A DNA stretch of 64,000 nucleotides from contig NZ_CM001555.1 in NCBI RefSeq assembly GCF_000275865.1, positions 763,606-827,605 of the forward strand. The letters are read 5' to 3'. Position numbers and translations under genes: made by a program. Below, in pieces: positions 7,983 to 16,159 of the stretch (positions are counted from its first letter, which is position 1; each line of letters starts with the position of its first letter). The notes below the pieces were generated by a model. The model searched no databases. It saw nothing but the letters and a program-made list of their open reading frames with translations, and was not told the DNA's origin. This DNA is from Methanofollis liminatans DSM 4140 (lineage in GTDB: Archaea > Halobacteriota > Methanomicrobia > Methanomicrobiales > Methanofollaceae).

Positions 7983-8965
7983 ACGAACGCATCCCCTCGC
8001 CTGCCGTCCTTCAGGACGAGCCCGACGACGCCGCCATCAGGCCGGCGCGCTTCGACGAGTTCGTGGGCCAGCCGCAGGTAAAAGAGACTCTCGCCATCGC
8101 CATCGCCGCCGCGAAAAAGCGCGGCGAGTCCCTCGACCACATCCTCTTCTCCGGGCCTCCGGGCCTGGGCAAGACGACCCTCGCCCAGATCATCGCACGG
8201 GAGATGGGGGTCGGGATCAGGAGCACCTCAGGGCCGGTGCTCGAGCGGCCCGGCGACCTGGCCGCCCAGCTCACCGCCCTCTCCCGCGGCGACATCCTCT
8301 TCATCGACGAGATCCACCGGTTAAACCCGGTGGTCGAGGAGATCCTCTACCCGGCGATGGAGGACTCCTGCATCGATGTGATGATCGGCGAGGGGCCGGG
8401 CGCCCGCTCGGTCCAGCTCCCCCTCGAGCCCTTCACCCTGGTCGGGGCGACGACGAAGGTCGGGCTGCTCGGCTCTCCCCTCCGCGATAGGTTCGGCTTC
8501 ATCTTCCGCCTCAACCTCTACGAGGCCGCCGACCTGGTCAGGATCGTGGAGCGGAGCGCCGCGATCATGCAGACCCCGATCACCCCCGAAGGGGCGGACG
8601 AGATCGCACGGCGGAGCCGGGGCACGCCCAGGATCGCCAACCGTCTCCTCAGGCGGGTGCGGGACTTCGCCCTCGTCCGGGGCGACGGCCGCATCGACGG
8701 GGCGACCGCCGACGCCGCCCTCACCATGCTCGGCATCGACCGCCTGGGCCTCGACGACCTCGACCGCCGGATCCTCTCGGTGATCGCAGAGGACTTCGGC
8801 GGCGGGCCGGTCGGGGTCAGGACGATCGCCATCTCGGTCGGGGAGGAGGTTCGGACCGTCGAAGAGGTCTACGAGCCCTACCTGATCCAGATCGGGTTTA
8901 TCAAGCGCACGCCCCAGGGCCGGGAGACGACCGCCGCCGCCCGGCGGCACCTCGATGCCGCCTGA
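7979..8965 (+). CDS. ruvB: Holliday junction DNA helicase RuvB
   Basis: A 328-residue AAA+ motor that drives branch migration. Walker A is GPPGLGKT (59-66), Walker B is [10 protein letters not shown] (106-115), sensor 1 lies in LVGATTK, and the arginine finger is in LRDRFG. The C-terminal winged helix (from about residue 255) has [11 protein letters not shown] and ends with TPQGRETT. The start is the ATG at 7979 that overlaps the ruvA stop; the same frame is open further upstream across ruvA, but only as an out-of-frame reading of ruvA. This completes a full RuvABC set in one operon, all in order and undamaged. Confidence 0.95.
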   Translation: MNERIPSPAVLQDEPDDAAIRPARFDEFVGQPQVKETLAIAIAAAKKRGESLDHILFSGPPGLGKTTLAQIIAREMGVGIRSTSGPVLERPGDLAAQLTALSRGDILFIDEIHRLNPVVEEILYPAMEDSCIDVMIGEGPGARSVQLPLEPFTLVGATTKVGLLGSPLRDRFGFIFRLNLYEAADLVRIVERSAAIMQTPITPEGADEIARRSRGTPRIANRLLRRVRDFALVRGDGRIDGATADAALTMLGIDRLGLDDLDRRILSVIAEDFGGGPVGVRTIAISVGEEVRTVEEVYEPYLIQIGFIKRTPQGRETTAAARRHLDAA

Positions 8966-8984
8966 GGCTTGTTCAACCGAAGAA

Positions 8985-9800
8985 ACGCCGATGCTCAATG
9001 CGTTCGATGCTCCGGGGGCACGTGGCACCTGGAGAGCGATGGTAGAGGGGATCACCCTGTGGATCGGTCTCCCCGGGGCAGGGGCGGCGTTGTGTCAGCG
9101 TACGAGAAATCGGATTCTGCCGGTGTCGGGGGGCTGGCCGGCCCGCAAAACTGCGATAGGGGCAGGGACGGGCAAGCCTCGCCGGCATGTCCATCCATCA
9201 TTTTTCATCGAGAGAGGCTCCGATCTCCCGTTCCCGCAGATCCAGGGCAATCGTATGCGGGGATCCGGGGGTAAGAGCCCCCGGGCAGAGGCGGACTTCG
9301 CTATTCGTTCTATCGTCTCTTCGTACCTGGAGAGTAAGAGTTCTGGAAAACCGAGCAGCCTCCCCCGGGAGGCTAGCCGCCCCCCGATCCCCCTGCACAT
9401 GCGATTGGGGCAGGGGTGGGCACACCACGCCAGCCGGACCATCAAGATTTTTTTCATCGATAGATGCTCCGCCTGGCCCTTCCCCGCATTTCAGGAGCAA
9501 TCCTCGCGCGGGGGTCTGGGGGTGCAACCCCCAGCGCGGGGCGGGATTTGTGTGACCGTATGGGAAATCAGGTTCGGCCCCTGCCGGGGGGCTAGCCGCC
9601 CCCGACCCCCCCGCACATGCGATTGGTGCGGGGATGGGCAAACCTCGCCGGCATGTCCATCCCGCTTTTTTTACCGATAGATTCTCCACCTCGCCTCTCC
9701 CCGCATATCCGGGGCAATTCGCTTTGCGGGGGTCCGGGGCAGAAACCCCGGCGCGAATCTTGGGGAAGGCGAATGAATCACGCGTGCATCCGGAAAAGTG
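8985..9800. repeat. Tandem array of GC-rich ~220-250 bp repeats (three copies)
   Basis: Three diverged units follow one another. The anchor CCTCGCCGGCATGTCCATC occurs at about 9177 and 9643, with a diverged copy at about 9425, giving spacings of about 249 and 218 bp. Each unit continues with a T-rich block, a CGA(T/G)AGA segment, TCCCCGCA and then GGGGGTCCGGGGGT...ACCCCC, which can form a G/C hairpin. Between units lies a second shared block (GGGGGGCTAGCCGCCCCCGA). Open frames through the array show proline/arginine/glycine-rich translations that do not resemble any family, so I treat it as non-coding. Related copies lie at 59.45-59.83 kb and 63.59-64.0 kb in the opposite orientation. Confidence 0.8.
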
Positions 9801-9952
9801 AGGGTTTATATAAAGCTGTTCTCCGGGAGTATCTCACCCGAAGATTCGCGCCTGGAGCGAGAGGCTCTAAATCGCCCCCGGTGCTGAAAACTCATGCTCC
9901 GGGCGCGAAGCGAAGTCGATGGTCTGACCTCCTGAAGATAGTCTCAAACATT
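9801..9952. other. Flank of the repeat array with a TATA-like motif
   Basis: TTTATATAAA at about 9805-9814 is a strong archaeal TATA-type sequence, but no gene starts downstream on the plus strand. The segment just before it (about 9772-9800) is also conserved next to the 59.5 kb copy of the repeat. Confidence 0.4.
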
Positions 9953-10888
9953 TTAGCGAAGTAATGTGGCCGAAAACCACCGGATCGTCTCCTCCAGCCC
10001 CTCCTCCAGGGAGTAGACGGGATCGTAGCCGAACGCCTCGCGTGCCCGGGTGATGTCGGCGAGCGAGTCCCGCACGTCCCCGGCCCGCCGTTCCCGGTGG
10101 ATTGGTTCGATATCAGTCCCGGTCAGGTCCATGATCGTCCGGGCGAGGGCGTTGATGCTTGTGCGCTCCCCGCAGGCGATGTTGAACGCTCCCTGCGCAT
10201 CGCTCTGCATCGATTTTATGTTCGCCTGCACCACGTTTTTCACGTAGGTGAAGTCCCGCGTCTGTTCGCCGTCGCCGTCGATCACCGGCGGCTGACGGTT
10301 CAGGATCCACGCCAGAAAGTGCGGGATCACCGCCGCGTACTGCGAGTTCGGGTCCTGCCGCGGGCCAAAGACGTTGAAATACCGGAGGCAGACGGTCGAA
10401 AGCCCGTAGAGGTCGGAAAAAACCCGGCAGTAGTGCTCGTCTGCGAGTTTCGAGACGGCGTACGGGGAGAGCGGGGCCGGGACCATATCCTCGCGCTTCG
10501 GGAGGACCGGCGTGTTCCCGTAGACCGACGAGGAAGAGGCCATCACGACCTTTCGCACCCCGCAGTCCCTGGCGGCGATCAGGACATTCAGGGTGCCGGT
10601 GACGTTCGCCTCGTGCGTCGCCATCGGGTTCTCCACCGAGCGCTGGACACTCGGGAGTGCGGCCTGATGGAAGACGCCGTCCGCCCCTGCAAAGACCCTC
10701 TGGAGGAGGGGGAGATCGGTCACGCTCCCCTGAACGAACGATATCCGTCCCTCATTGAGGAGCGGCTCGATGTTCTCGATGTGCCCGGTCGAAAGGTTGT
10801 CGAGCACGATCAGGTCGTGCGCATCTGCAAGTTCTTCGGTGAGGTTCGAGCCGATAAACCCTGCTCCTCCTGTAATGATATACTTCAG
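9953..10888 (-). CDS. NAD-dependent UDP-sugar 4-epimerase (WbpP/VipB-like)
   Basis: An extended short-chain dehydrogenase that interconverts UDP-hexose derivatives at C4. The Rossmann motif GGAGFIG appears only if the frame is followed upstream to about 10888. There the likely start is CTG, because an in-frame GTG at 10807 would cut off the NAD site. SSSVYGN and the catalytic YxxxK (SPYAVSKLADEHY) are present, as are HQAALPSVQRSV and FNVFGPRQDPNSQYAAVIP, typical of the WbpP/VipB type. It is a close paralogue of the epimerase at 41807..42733. It stands alone here, far from the polysaccharide cluster. Confidence 0.88.
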   Translation of the reverse strand: MKYIITGGAGFIGSNLTEELADAHDLIVLDNLSTGHIENIEPLLNEGRISFVQGSVTDLPLLQRVFAGADGVFHQAALPSVQRSVENPMATHEANVTGTLNVLIAARDCGVRKVVMASSSSVYGNTPVLPKREDMVPAPLSPYAVSKLADEHYCRVFSDLYGLSTVCLRYFNVFGPRQDPNSQYAAVIPHFLAWILNRQPPVIDGDGEQTRDFTYVKNVVQANIKSMQSDAQGAFNIACGERTSINALARTIMDLTGTDIEPIHRERRAGDVRDSLADITRAREAFGYDPVYSLEEGLEETIRWFSATLLR

Positions 10889-10950
10889 ATCATCGCCTCG
10901 TCTGAGTAACGACAGAATTACTATATAAATATTTGTATATTGTGCTCGCC

Positions 10951-12753
10951 TTATTTCTGCCTTCCTCTCCCCGAGGAGGCGATGAAGCGGGTGTGCGCCA
11001 GCATCAGGTCTGTCCTGGTCAAAAACCCGGTCAGGCGGTCGGGGTCGCCGTCCCCGACGACCGGGAGGTGGTGGATATCGTGCTCGATCATCACCCGCAA
11101 CGCTTCTTCGAGGGTGCGCCCCTCGTGGATCGTCAGCGGGGAGCGTGTCATCCTCTCCCCGACCGGCCTGGAGAGATCGCCGCCGGCCAGGAGCTCGCGC
11201 ACGTCCCGCGTCGTGATGATCCCGACGAGGCGGTCCCCTTCGAGGACCGGATAGCCGGTGTGGGTCGTGGTCGAGATCAGGGAGAAGACCTTTGTGCAGG
11301 GGTCTTCGGGGGAGAGGGAGATGACCGAGGGGGCCGGGACCATCACCCCGCCCACCCGGATCGCCTCCAGGACGTCCACCTCGAACTCGCCCCGGTGAGC
11401 GCCCGACTCTGCCTTGCTCTGCACCTGCTCGAGAAAGATCGTCTCCTCGCGGGCGAGCACATAGGCCACCGCCACCGCTCCCATCGCCGGCACGAAGAGG
11501 GAGAAGTTCCCGGTCATCTCGACGACCATGATCAGCACGGCGATCGGTGCATTGGAGATGGCGCCAAAGAGGGCGATCATCCCGACGACCACGAAGCCCG
11601 GCACCAGGTCGAGCGGGACCATGCCCGGGAGAACCGTGTGGAAGGCCATGCCGACCGCCCCGCCGGCCACCGCGCCGATCATCATCCCCGGGGCGAAGAC
11701 GCCGCCGCTCCCGCCCGAACCGATGGTTAAGGAGGTGGTGAGGATCTTGACGAAGGGGATGACGAGGAGGACAGAGAGCGGGAGCATCGAGTAGAGGGCG
11801 AGCTGGACAAAGCCGTAGCCGGTCCCGAGACCGGCCAACCCGATCACCGCCGTTTCCGGAGAGAAATAACAGAGCCCGACCGCAACGGCGCCGGTGAGGA
11901 AGGCGCCGGCGAGGGGCTTGACATGGTTCGGGATACCGTATCGCTCAAAAAATGCGGAAAACACCTTCTTCGTCCCGTAAAATGTCCTGATATAGAGGAT
12001 GCCGAAGCCGGCGCAGATCACGCCGAGGACGAGGAAGAAGGGGAGCTGGGGGATGGTCCACGACACCGCCACCGGCGAAAAGATCGGATCGAAGCCTTCG
12101 AAGGTCCCGAAGATCGCATACCCGATCACCGAGGCGAGAAAGCCCGGGACGATCGCGTCCGACTCGAAATCGCGCCGGTAGAGCACCTCGGCCGCAAGGA
12201 TCGCCCCGCCGAGGGGCGCCTTGAAGATCGTGCCGATCCCGGCCCCGATGCCGGTGGCGATCGCGATGCGCCGCTCCTTCTCGGAAAGCCCGAGATAGTC
12301 GGCGACGATCGATCCGAAGCCGGCCGAGATCTGGGCGGTCGGCCCCTCCCTGCCCGCGCTTCCGCCGGTGGAGATGGTGATGATCGCCGTGATCGCCTTG
12401 AGCAGGGGTATGCGGCGCCGGATCCGCCCGTCGCCGTGAAACGCCCTGATCGCCGCATCGGTCCCGTGCCCCTCGGCCTCAGGGGCGAAGGTATAGACCA
12501 GGAGGCCGGAGAGGAGGCCGCCGAAACAGATCACCGGCAGAATGAGCCAGGGCGTTTCCGGGGGCGACCAGAGGGAGATATCGGCGATGCTCTGCCCCTC
12601 CTCGGGGAGGTTGAACCCGACGATCGTCTCCATGAAGAAGTGTGTCCCGATCTCGAGCCCCTCAAAGAAGAGAAGGGCGCCGACTCCGGAGATCACGCCG
12701 ACTACGATGGCGATGAGGAGAATCCGCTGCGAAGGTGTGGCGCCGCCGGTCAT
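10951..12753 (-). CDS. ClC-type chloride channel/antiporter with CBS pair
   Basis: A 600-residue membrane protein of the ClC family with about ten or more hydrophobic helices. The selectivity-filter segments are visible: GSAGREGP at 131-138 (E137 is the gating glutamate) and GSGGSGGVFAPG around 346-357. The C terminus holds two CBS domains, about residues 466-530 and 535-590, which usually bind adenine nucleotides. Whether it is a channel or a chloride/proton exchanger cannot be settled by eye. It is a single-gene unit convergent with nothing; the next gene on the other side is the divergent formate channel. Confidence 0.93.
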   Translation of the reverse strand: MTGGATPSQRILLIAIVVGVISGVGALLFFEGLEIGTHFFMETIVGFNLPEEGQSIADISLWSPPETPWLILPVICFGGLLSGLLVYTFAPEAEGHGTDAAIRAFHGDGRIRRRIPLLKAITAIITISTGGSAGREGPTAQISAGFGSIVADYLGLSEKERRIAIATGIGAGIGTIFKAPLGGAILAAEVLYRRDFESDAIVPGFLASVIGYAIFGTFEGFDPIFSPVAVSWTIPQLPFFLVLGVICAGFGILYIRTFYGTKKVFSAFFERYGIPNHVKPLAGAFLTGAVAVGLCYFSPETAVIGLAGLGTGYGFVQLALYSMLPLSVLLVIPFVKILTTSLTIGSGGSGGVFAPGMMIGAVAGGAVGMAFHTVLPGMVPLDLVPGFVVVGMIALFGAISNAPIAVLIMVVEMTGNFSLFVPAMGAVAVAYVLAREETIFLEQVQSKAESGAHRGEFEVDVLEAIRVGGVMVPAPSVISLSPEDPCTKVFSLISTTTHTGYPVLEGDRLVGIITTRDVRELLAGGDLSRPVGERMTRSPLTIHEGRTLEEALRVMIEHDIHHLPVVGDGDPDRLTGFLTRTDLMLAHTRFIASSGRGRQK

Positions 12754-13142
12754 GGTTTTTCAGCATGAACATTGTGGGGCAAACGGGATAAAACGTATCT
12801 CGTCATCCCTGAATTGCCATCGGACAGGATATGGCCGGCCTTGCGGGGCGCAGCAAAAACTCTGCGCGCTCATCGAGCAATCGGGGGATTTCGGCGCGTA
12901 TAATGGCGCGATGGGATCGGGAGGGGGATTCTCCGTGAAGTATTAGATTAACTATCTATAAAAGTTAATTAAAAATTGTGTACCTGCCTGGAAGACCGGT
13001 TCGGGTACGGCGCCGCGAAGATCCGGTTTTGCACTATCGTTTAGAAAGTCTTTAATAAGATTTCAAGAGAGTTAAGTTTGACCTATACGAGAAAGACTTT
13101 ATAGTGCTGTATAGGTAGGACGTTTAAGAGGTGTAAAGAAAA
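12754..13142. promoter_or_regulatory. Intergenic region with fdhC promoter and inverted repeat
   Basis: This gene-free, locally AT-rich region separates the divergent ClC and formate channel genes. A TATA-like ACTTTATAG lies at about 13096-13104 and a ribosome-binding site GAGGTG at 13128-13133, nine bases before the fdhC ATG. The arms ACCTATAC (13081-13088) and GTATAGGT (13109-13116) are an exact 8-bp inverted repeat surrounding the TATA element, a good candidate regulator site. Another AT-rich block lies at about 12950-12978. Confidence 0.55.
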
Positions 13143-14012
13143 ATGGTGTTCCATCCTCCAGTAGCAATTGTCGCAAAGGCGGGTGACGTCGGCAAGTACA
13201 AGGTCGGCCTGCCCGCATGGAACATGATCCTGAGAGGGTTCATGTCAGGAGCCTACATCGCCATGGGTGCCGGTCTGGCAACCGTCTGTGCCACGGGTGC
13301 AGCCGGCTTCCTCGGTGCCGGTATGGCAAAGGTGATCCTGGGTTCCGTCTTCCCCGTTGGGCTTATCATCACCGTCCTTACCGGTGCAGAACTCTTCACC
13401 GGCGACGCGATGCTCGCCCCGATGGCCGCGTTTATCCACAAGATCTCCTGGGCCAGCGTGATCAACCTCTGGATCTGGGTCTATATCGGCAACCTGATCG
13501 GCTCGCTCATCTACGCCTACATCATGTCAATGGGCCCCCTGACCAGCTGGAACGCTGCAGGTGTCGGTGTTGCAAACGCCTTTGGCGTGAACGCCGTGGC
13601 CATTGCAGTGGGCAAGATATCGTACTTCAGTGCTCCAGCCGTATGGTCGCTCTTCCTTAAGGCGATCGGCTGTAACTGGCTCGTCAACCTGGCTATCCTC
13701 CTCGGCATCTGCGCCGACGACGCGGTAGGCAAGTTCTTCGGCATCTGGTTCCCGATCATGGCCTTCGTTTCGACCGGGTTCGAGCACTGTGTCGCAAACA
13801 TGTACTTCATCCCGGCAGGCATCATGACCGCACCATACCTCACCGCCGAACAGGCCGCAGGCATCGGTGCAAACCTCCAGAGCCTCAGCTGGGCAACCTT
13901 TGTGACCAACAACCTGATCGTCGTTACCATCGGCAACATCGTTGGTGGCCTGCTCTTCGTCGGCGTCATTTACTGGGTCGCCTTCAAGAAAGAGATCGCG
14001 GCACTCAAGTAA
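13143..14012 (+). CDS. fdhC: Formate channel/transporter FdhC
   Basis: A 289-residue FNT-family channel that brings formate into the cell for formate dehydrogenase and methanogenesis. Six hydrophobic helices are apparent. Family landmarks include AWNMILRGFMSGAYIAMG at the first helix, GAELFTGD in the second, and STGFEHCVANMYFIPAG near the C terminus, which holds the conserved channel histidine. A normal ribosome-binding site precedes the ATG. No formate dehydrogenase genes follow directly; instead a small OB-fold membrane protein gene starts 12 bp downstream. The strong upstream inverted repeat suggests regulated expression. Confidence 0.95.
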   Translation: MVFHPPVAIVAKAGDVGKYKVGLPAWNMILRGFMSGAYIAMGAGLATVCATGAAGFLGAGMAKVILGSVFPVGLIITVLTGAELFTGDAMLAPMAAFIHKISWASVINLWIWVYIGNLIGSLIYAYIMSMGPLTSWNAAGVGVANAFGVNAVAIAVGKISYFSAPAVWSLFLKAIGCNWLVNLAILLGICADDAVGKFFGIWFPIMAFVSTGFEHCVANMYFIPAGIMTAPYLTAEQAAGIGANLQSLSWATFVTNNLIVVTIGNIVGGLLFVGVIYWVAFKKEIAALK

Positions 14013-14024
14013 CCAGCGTGTACA

Positions 14025-14531
14025 ATGGAAATCAGAAACATCAACGTGCGGATGTCGGCCGTTTCCCTGGCCGTCGCCGCATTTTTTATCGTTCTCGTCC
14101 TGGTGACGTTCACGCTCACCGGCGACCGCAGTATTCTCATCTGGGGCATCCCGACGATCATCCTGCTCTTCGTCATCCCGCTGGCGCTCAACTACATGAG
14201 CCAGAGCCAGTATGCCGAACTGGTCCCTGTCTATGAACAGGAGGCAAAGGACGTCAGGATCAAGGCGATCAACGAGAGTATGCTGGGCAAACCAGTCAGG
14301 ATCCGCGGTGTCGTCGAACGATCGATGTTCCGTTTCCTGAACCGTCCGCAGTACCTCGTCGCCGATAAGAGCGGCGAGATCTCGGTGAAGATGTTCACGT
14401 CGCCGCAGGAAGACGTCAAAAAAGGCGACGTCGTCGAAGTGCTCGGTATTATCATCCGTCGGTACGTGGCGGCCGGAGAACCGGTGGTCAACTGCGTCTC
14501 GATCAGGAAGATAAAGCCGCAAGAAAAGTAA
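14025..14531 (+). CDS. Membrane-anchored OB-fold protein
   Basis: A 168-residue protein with two N-terminal membrane helices (about residues 11-31 and 36-55), a short helical linker, and a C-terminal soluble domain. That domain has the strand pattern of a tRNA_anti-like OB fold (KPVRIRGVVERSMFRFL, then EISVKMF, then KGDVVEVLGIIIRR). The exact role is unknown; the OB fold implies nucleic-acid or oligosaccharide binding. It begins 12 bp after fdhC and is probably cotranscribed, so a link to formate uptake is possible but unproven. Similar proteins occur in other methanogens as conserved hypotheticals. Confidence 0.75.
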   Translation: MEIRNINVRMSAVSLAVAAFFIVLVLVTFTLTGDRSILIWGIPTIILLFVIPLALNYMSQSQYAELVPVYEQEAKDVRIKAINESMLGKPVRIRGVVERSMFRFLNRPQYLVADKSGEISVKMFTSPQEDVKKGDVVEVLGIIIRRYVAAGEPVVNCVSIRKIKPQEK

Positions 14532-14557
14532 CTCTTTTGCATGAAGGAGCAGGGGGC

Positions 14558-16159
14558 CTAGGAAAAGCCCCGGTGCAGTCCTTCATCGAGGGAAGAACGT
14601 CTCTCCCTGTTCAGTCTTGCGATATACTCGTCGAAGAGATGGATCCTGGTGCTCACCGGGAAAGGTATCTTCAGCGTGGAGATCACCGCCTCGCCGGTAT
14701 CGAGGGTCTGGATCTCGGTGTCCATGCGGGAGAGGTCCTGTTTTGCGCTGCTCGCGACGATATCGCGGTCGCCGCGGTCCCCGAGCCCCATCACCACGAA
14801 GGTGTTGAGCTGGGCGAGCACGCGGGGGTCGATGTTCTTTGGCTGCTGGGTGACGACGCAGAGCCCGACGCCGAACTTCCGCCCCTCCATCGCCGCCTCG
14901 CGGAAGATCTGCGTCCGCCGTCCGCCTGCTCCGAGCACCCGCTGCGCCTCCTCGATGGCGATGAGCACCTGCGGGGGCTCCTCTTCGCGTGCGACGCCCC
15001 ACTCGCGGTGGCGCTGCATGATCCGCCGGGCGATCACCGAGAGGGCGAAGAGTTCGCTGCGCTCGCCCATCTTCGGGATGTCGATGAGCACCACCCGGTT
15101 CTCCTCCAGGGCGGAGATGATCTCCTCGATCGCCGAGCCCGAGGGTTTTAAGAAGGCGGCGTTCGTCCGGGTGAGGATCTGGACGTGGCGGGCGATCACC
15201 TTCAGGGTGCCCGGGTGGAAACCGCAAAGTTGTTTGGCAGTCGCTTTATGATTTTCCGGATACGTCGCCTCTTTTGCCGGATCGAAGGTCTCGAAGTCGG
15301 TGTCCTGGAAGAAGCCGATCAGTTCTGCGCCGTTCACGTCCTCCAGGAGTTCGAGGACATCGCGCTGGGCGTCCGAGTGGTCGAAGAGGAGGTTGAGGTC
15401 GGAGGCCCGCACGTCGTCGTACTCGAGCCTGAGCCTGGAGAACGAGTATTTCTTCACGCTCTCCTCGTCGATCGTGAAGACGGCGAGACCGTCCCTCCCG
15501 GCCGTGTAGTGGATGAGCCCTTTCGTCGATTCCCCGGTCGATGAGCGCCCGCCGGTGGCGTACTCCCCGTGCGGGTCGACGATCAGGAGCCCGAACTGCT
15601 TCTCCCTCATGCACGAGGCAGAGAAGATCTTCATGAAGTTGCTCTTTCCCATCCCGGTCGTCGCAAACACGCCCATGTGCTGGGCCATCACCCGCGCGTG
15701 GAGGGCGACCCTGACGCCTTCCAGGACGCCCTGCCCGGTCTTCATCACCCCGACCTCGATCTCGCCCATCAGGCCGCGCAGGAAGTCGAGGTCGTCTGCG
15801 GTGGCGACCGAGACCAAAGAGAACTTTGCCGGGATCGTGTTTGGCCGCCTGAACTTCTTCTCCTGGTCGAGGTAGCCGAGGGGGACGGCGTCGACGCCCA
15901 GGAAGACGTCCTCGCCCATCTGGTAGAAGTGCCTCGTATAGGACCGCGTGTCCCACTTCGGGTCGGCGAAGTTGCAGTCGTGGAGGATGTCGGTGACCTT
16001 CCCGAAAAAGGCGAGTCCTTTGACCGTGTCCTGGATTTTCAGGAGGTCGCCGACGCAGAGGAGTTCGTCGTGGGGGACGATGAAGCGGTACGAGAGGACG
16101 CTGGTGCCGATCAGCCTGAAGGCGGCGCCTTCGGTTTCAATAGCGTGCAAATTCATCAT
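14558..16159 (-). CDS. herA: HerA hexameric DNA translocase/helicase
   Basis: A 533-residue HerA/FtsK-type ATPase that with NurA resects DNA double-strand breaks for homologous recombination. An N-terminal HAS-barrel region (residues 1-110) precedes Walker A ATTGMGKSNF (about 166-175) and Walker B LLIVDPHGEY (about 191-200). A second conserved strand, VLIAIEEAQRVLG, precedes the C-terminal sensor region. Its start overlaps nurA by 23 bases. It is the last gene of the mre11-rad50-nurA-herA operon, the standard archaeal order. Confidence 0.95.
   Translation of the reverse strand: MMNLHAIETEGAAFRLIGTSVLSYRFIVPHDELLCVGDLLKIQDTVKGLAFFGKVTDILHDCNFADPKWDTRSYTRHFYQMGEDVFLGVDAVPLGYLDQEKKFRRPNTIPAKFSLVSVATADDLDFLRGLMGEIEVGVMKTGQGVLEGVRVALHARVMAQHMGVFATTGMGKSNFMKIFSASCMREKQFGLLIVDPHGEYATGGRSSTGESTKGLIHYTAGRDGLAVFTIDEESVKKYSFSRLRLEYDDVRASDLNLLFDHSDAQRDVLELLEDVNGAELIGFFQDTDFETFDPAKEATYPENHKATAKQLCGFHPGTLKVIARHVQILTRTNAAFLKPSGSAIEEIISALEENRVVLIDIPKMGERSELFALSVIARRIMQRHREWGVAREEEPPQVLIAIEEAQRVLGAGGRRTQIFREAAMEGRKFGVGLCVVTQQPKNIDPRVLAQLNTFVVMGLGDRGDRDIVASSAKQDLSRMDTEIQTLDTGEAVISTLKIPFPVSTRIHLFDEYIARLNRERRSSLDEGLHRGFS

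Noticed and set aside
8985..9800. CRISPR array
   Set aside because: Units are too long, diverged and without short identical repeats and unique spacers; no cas genes are present.
9187..9964. Protein-coding reading of the repeat array (several 60-160 codon frames)
   Set aside because: The translations are low-complexity, differ in frame between units and match no family; the repeats recur with indels, so coding is unlikely.
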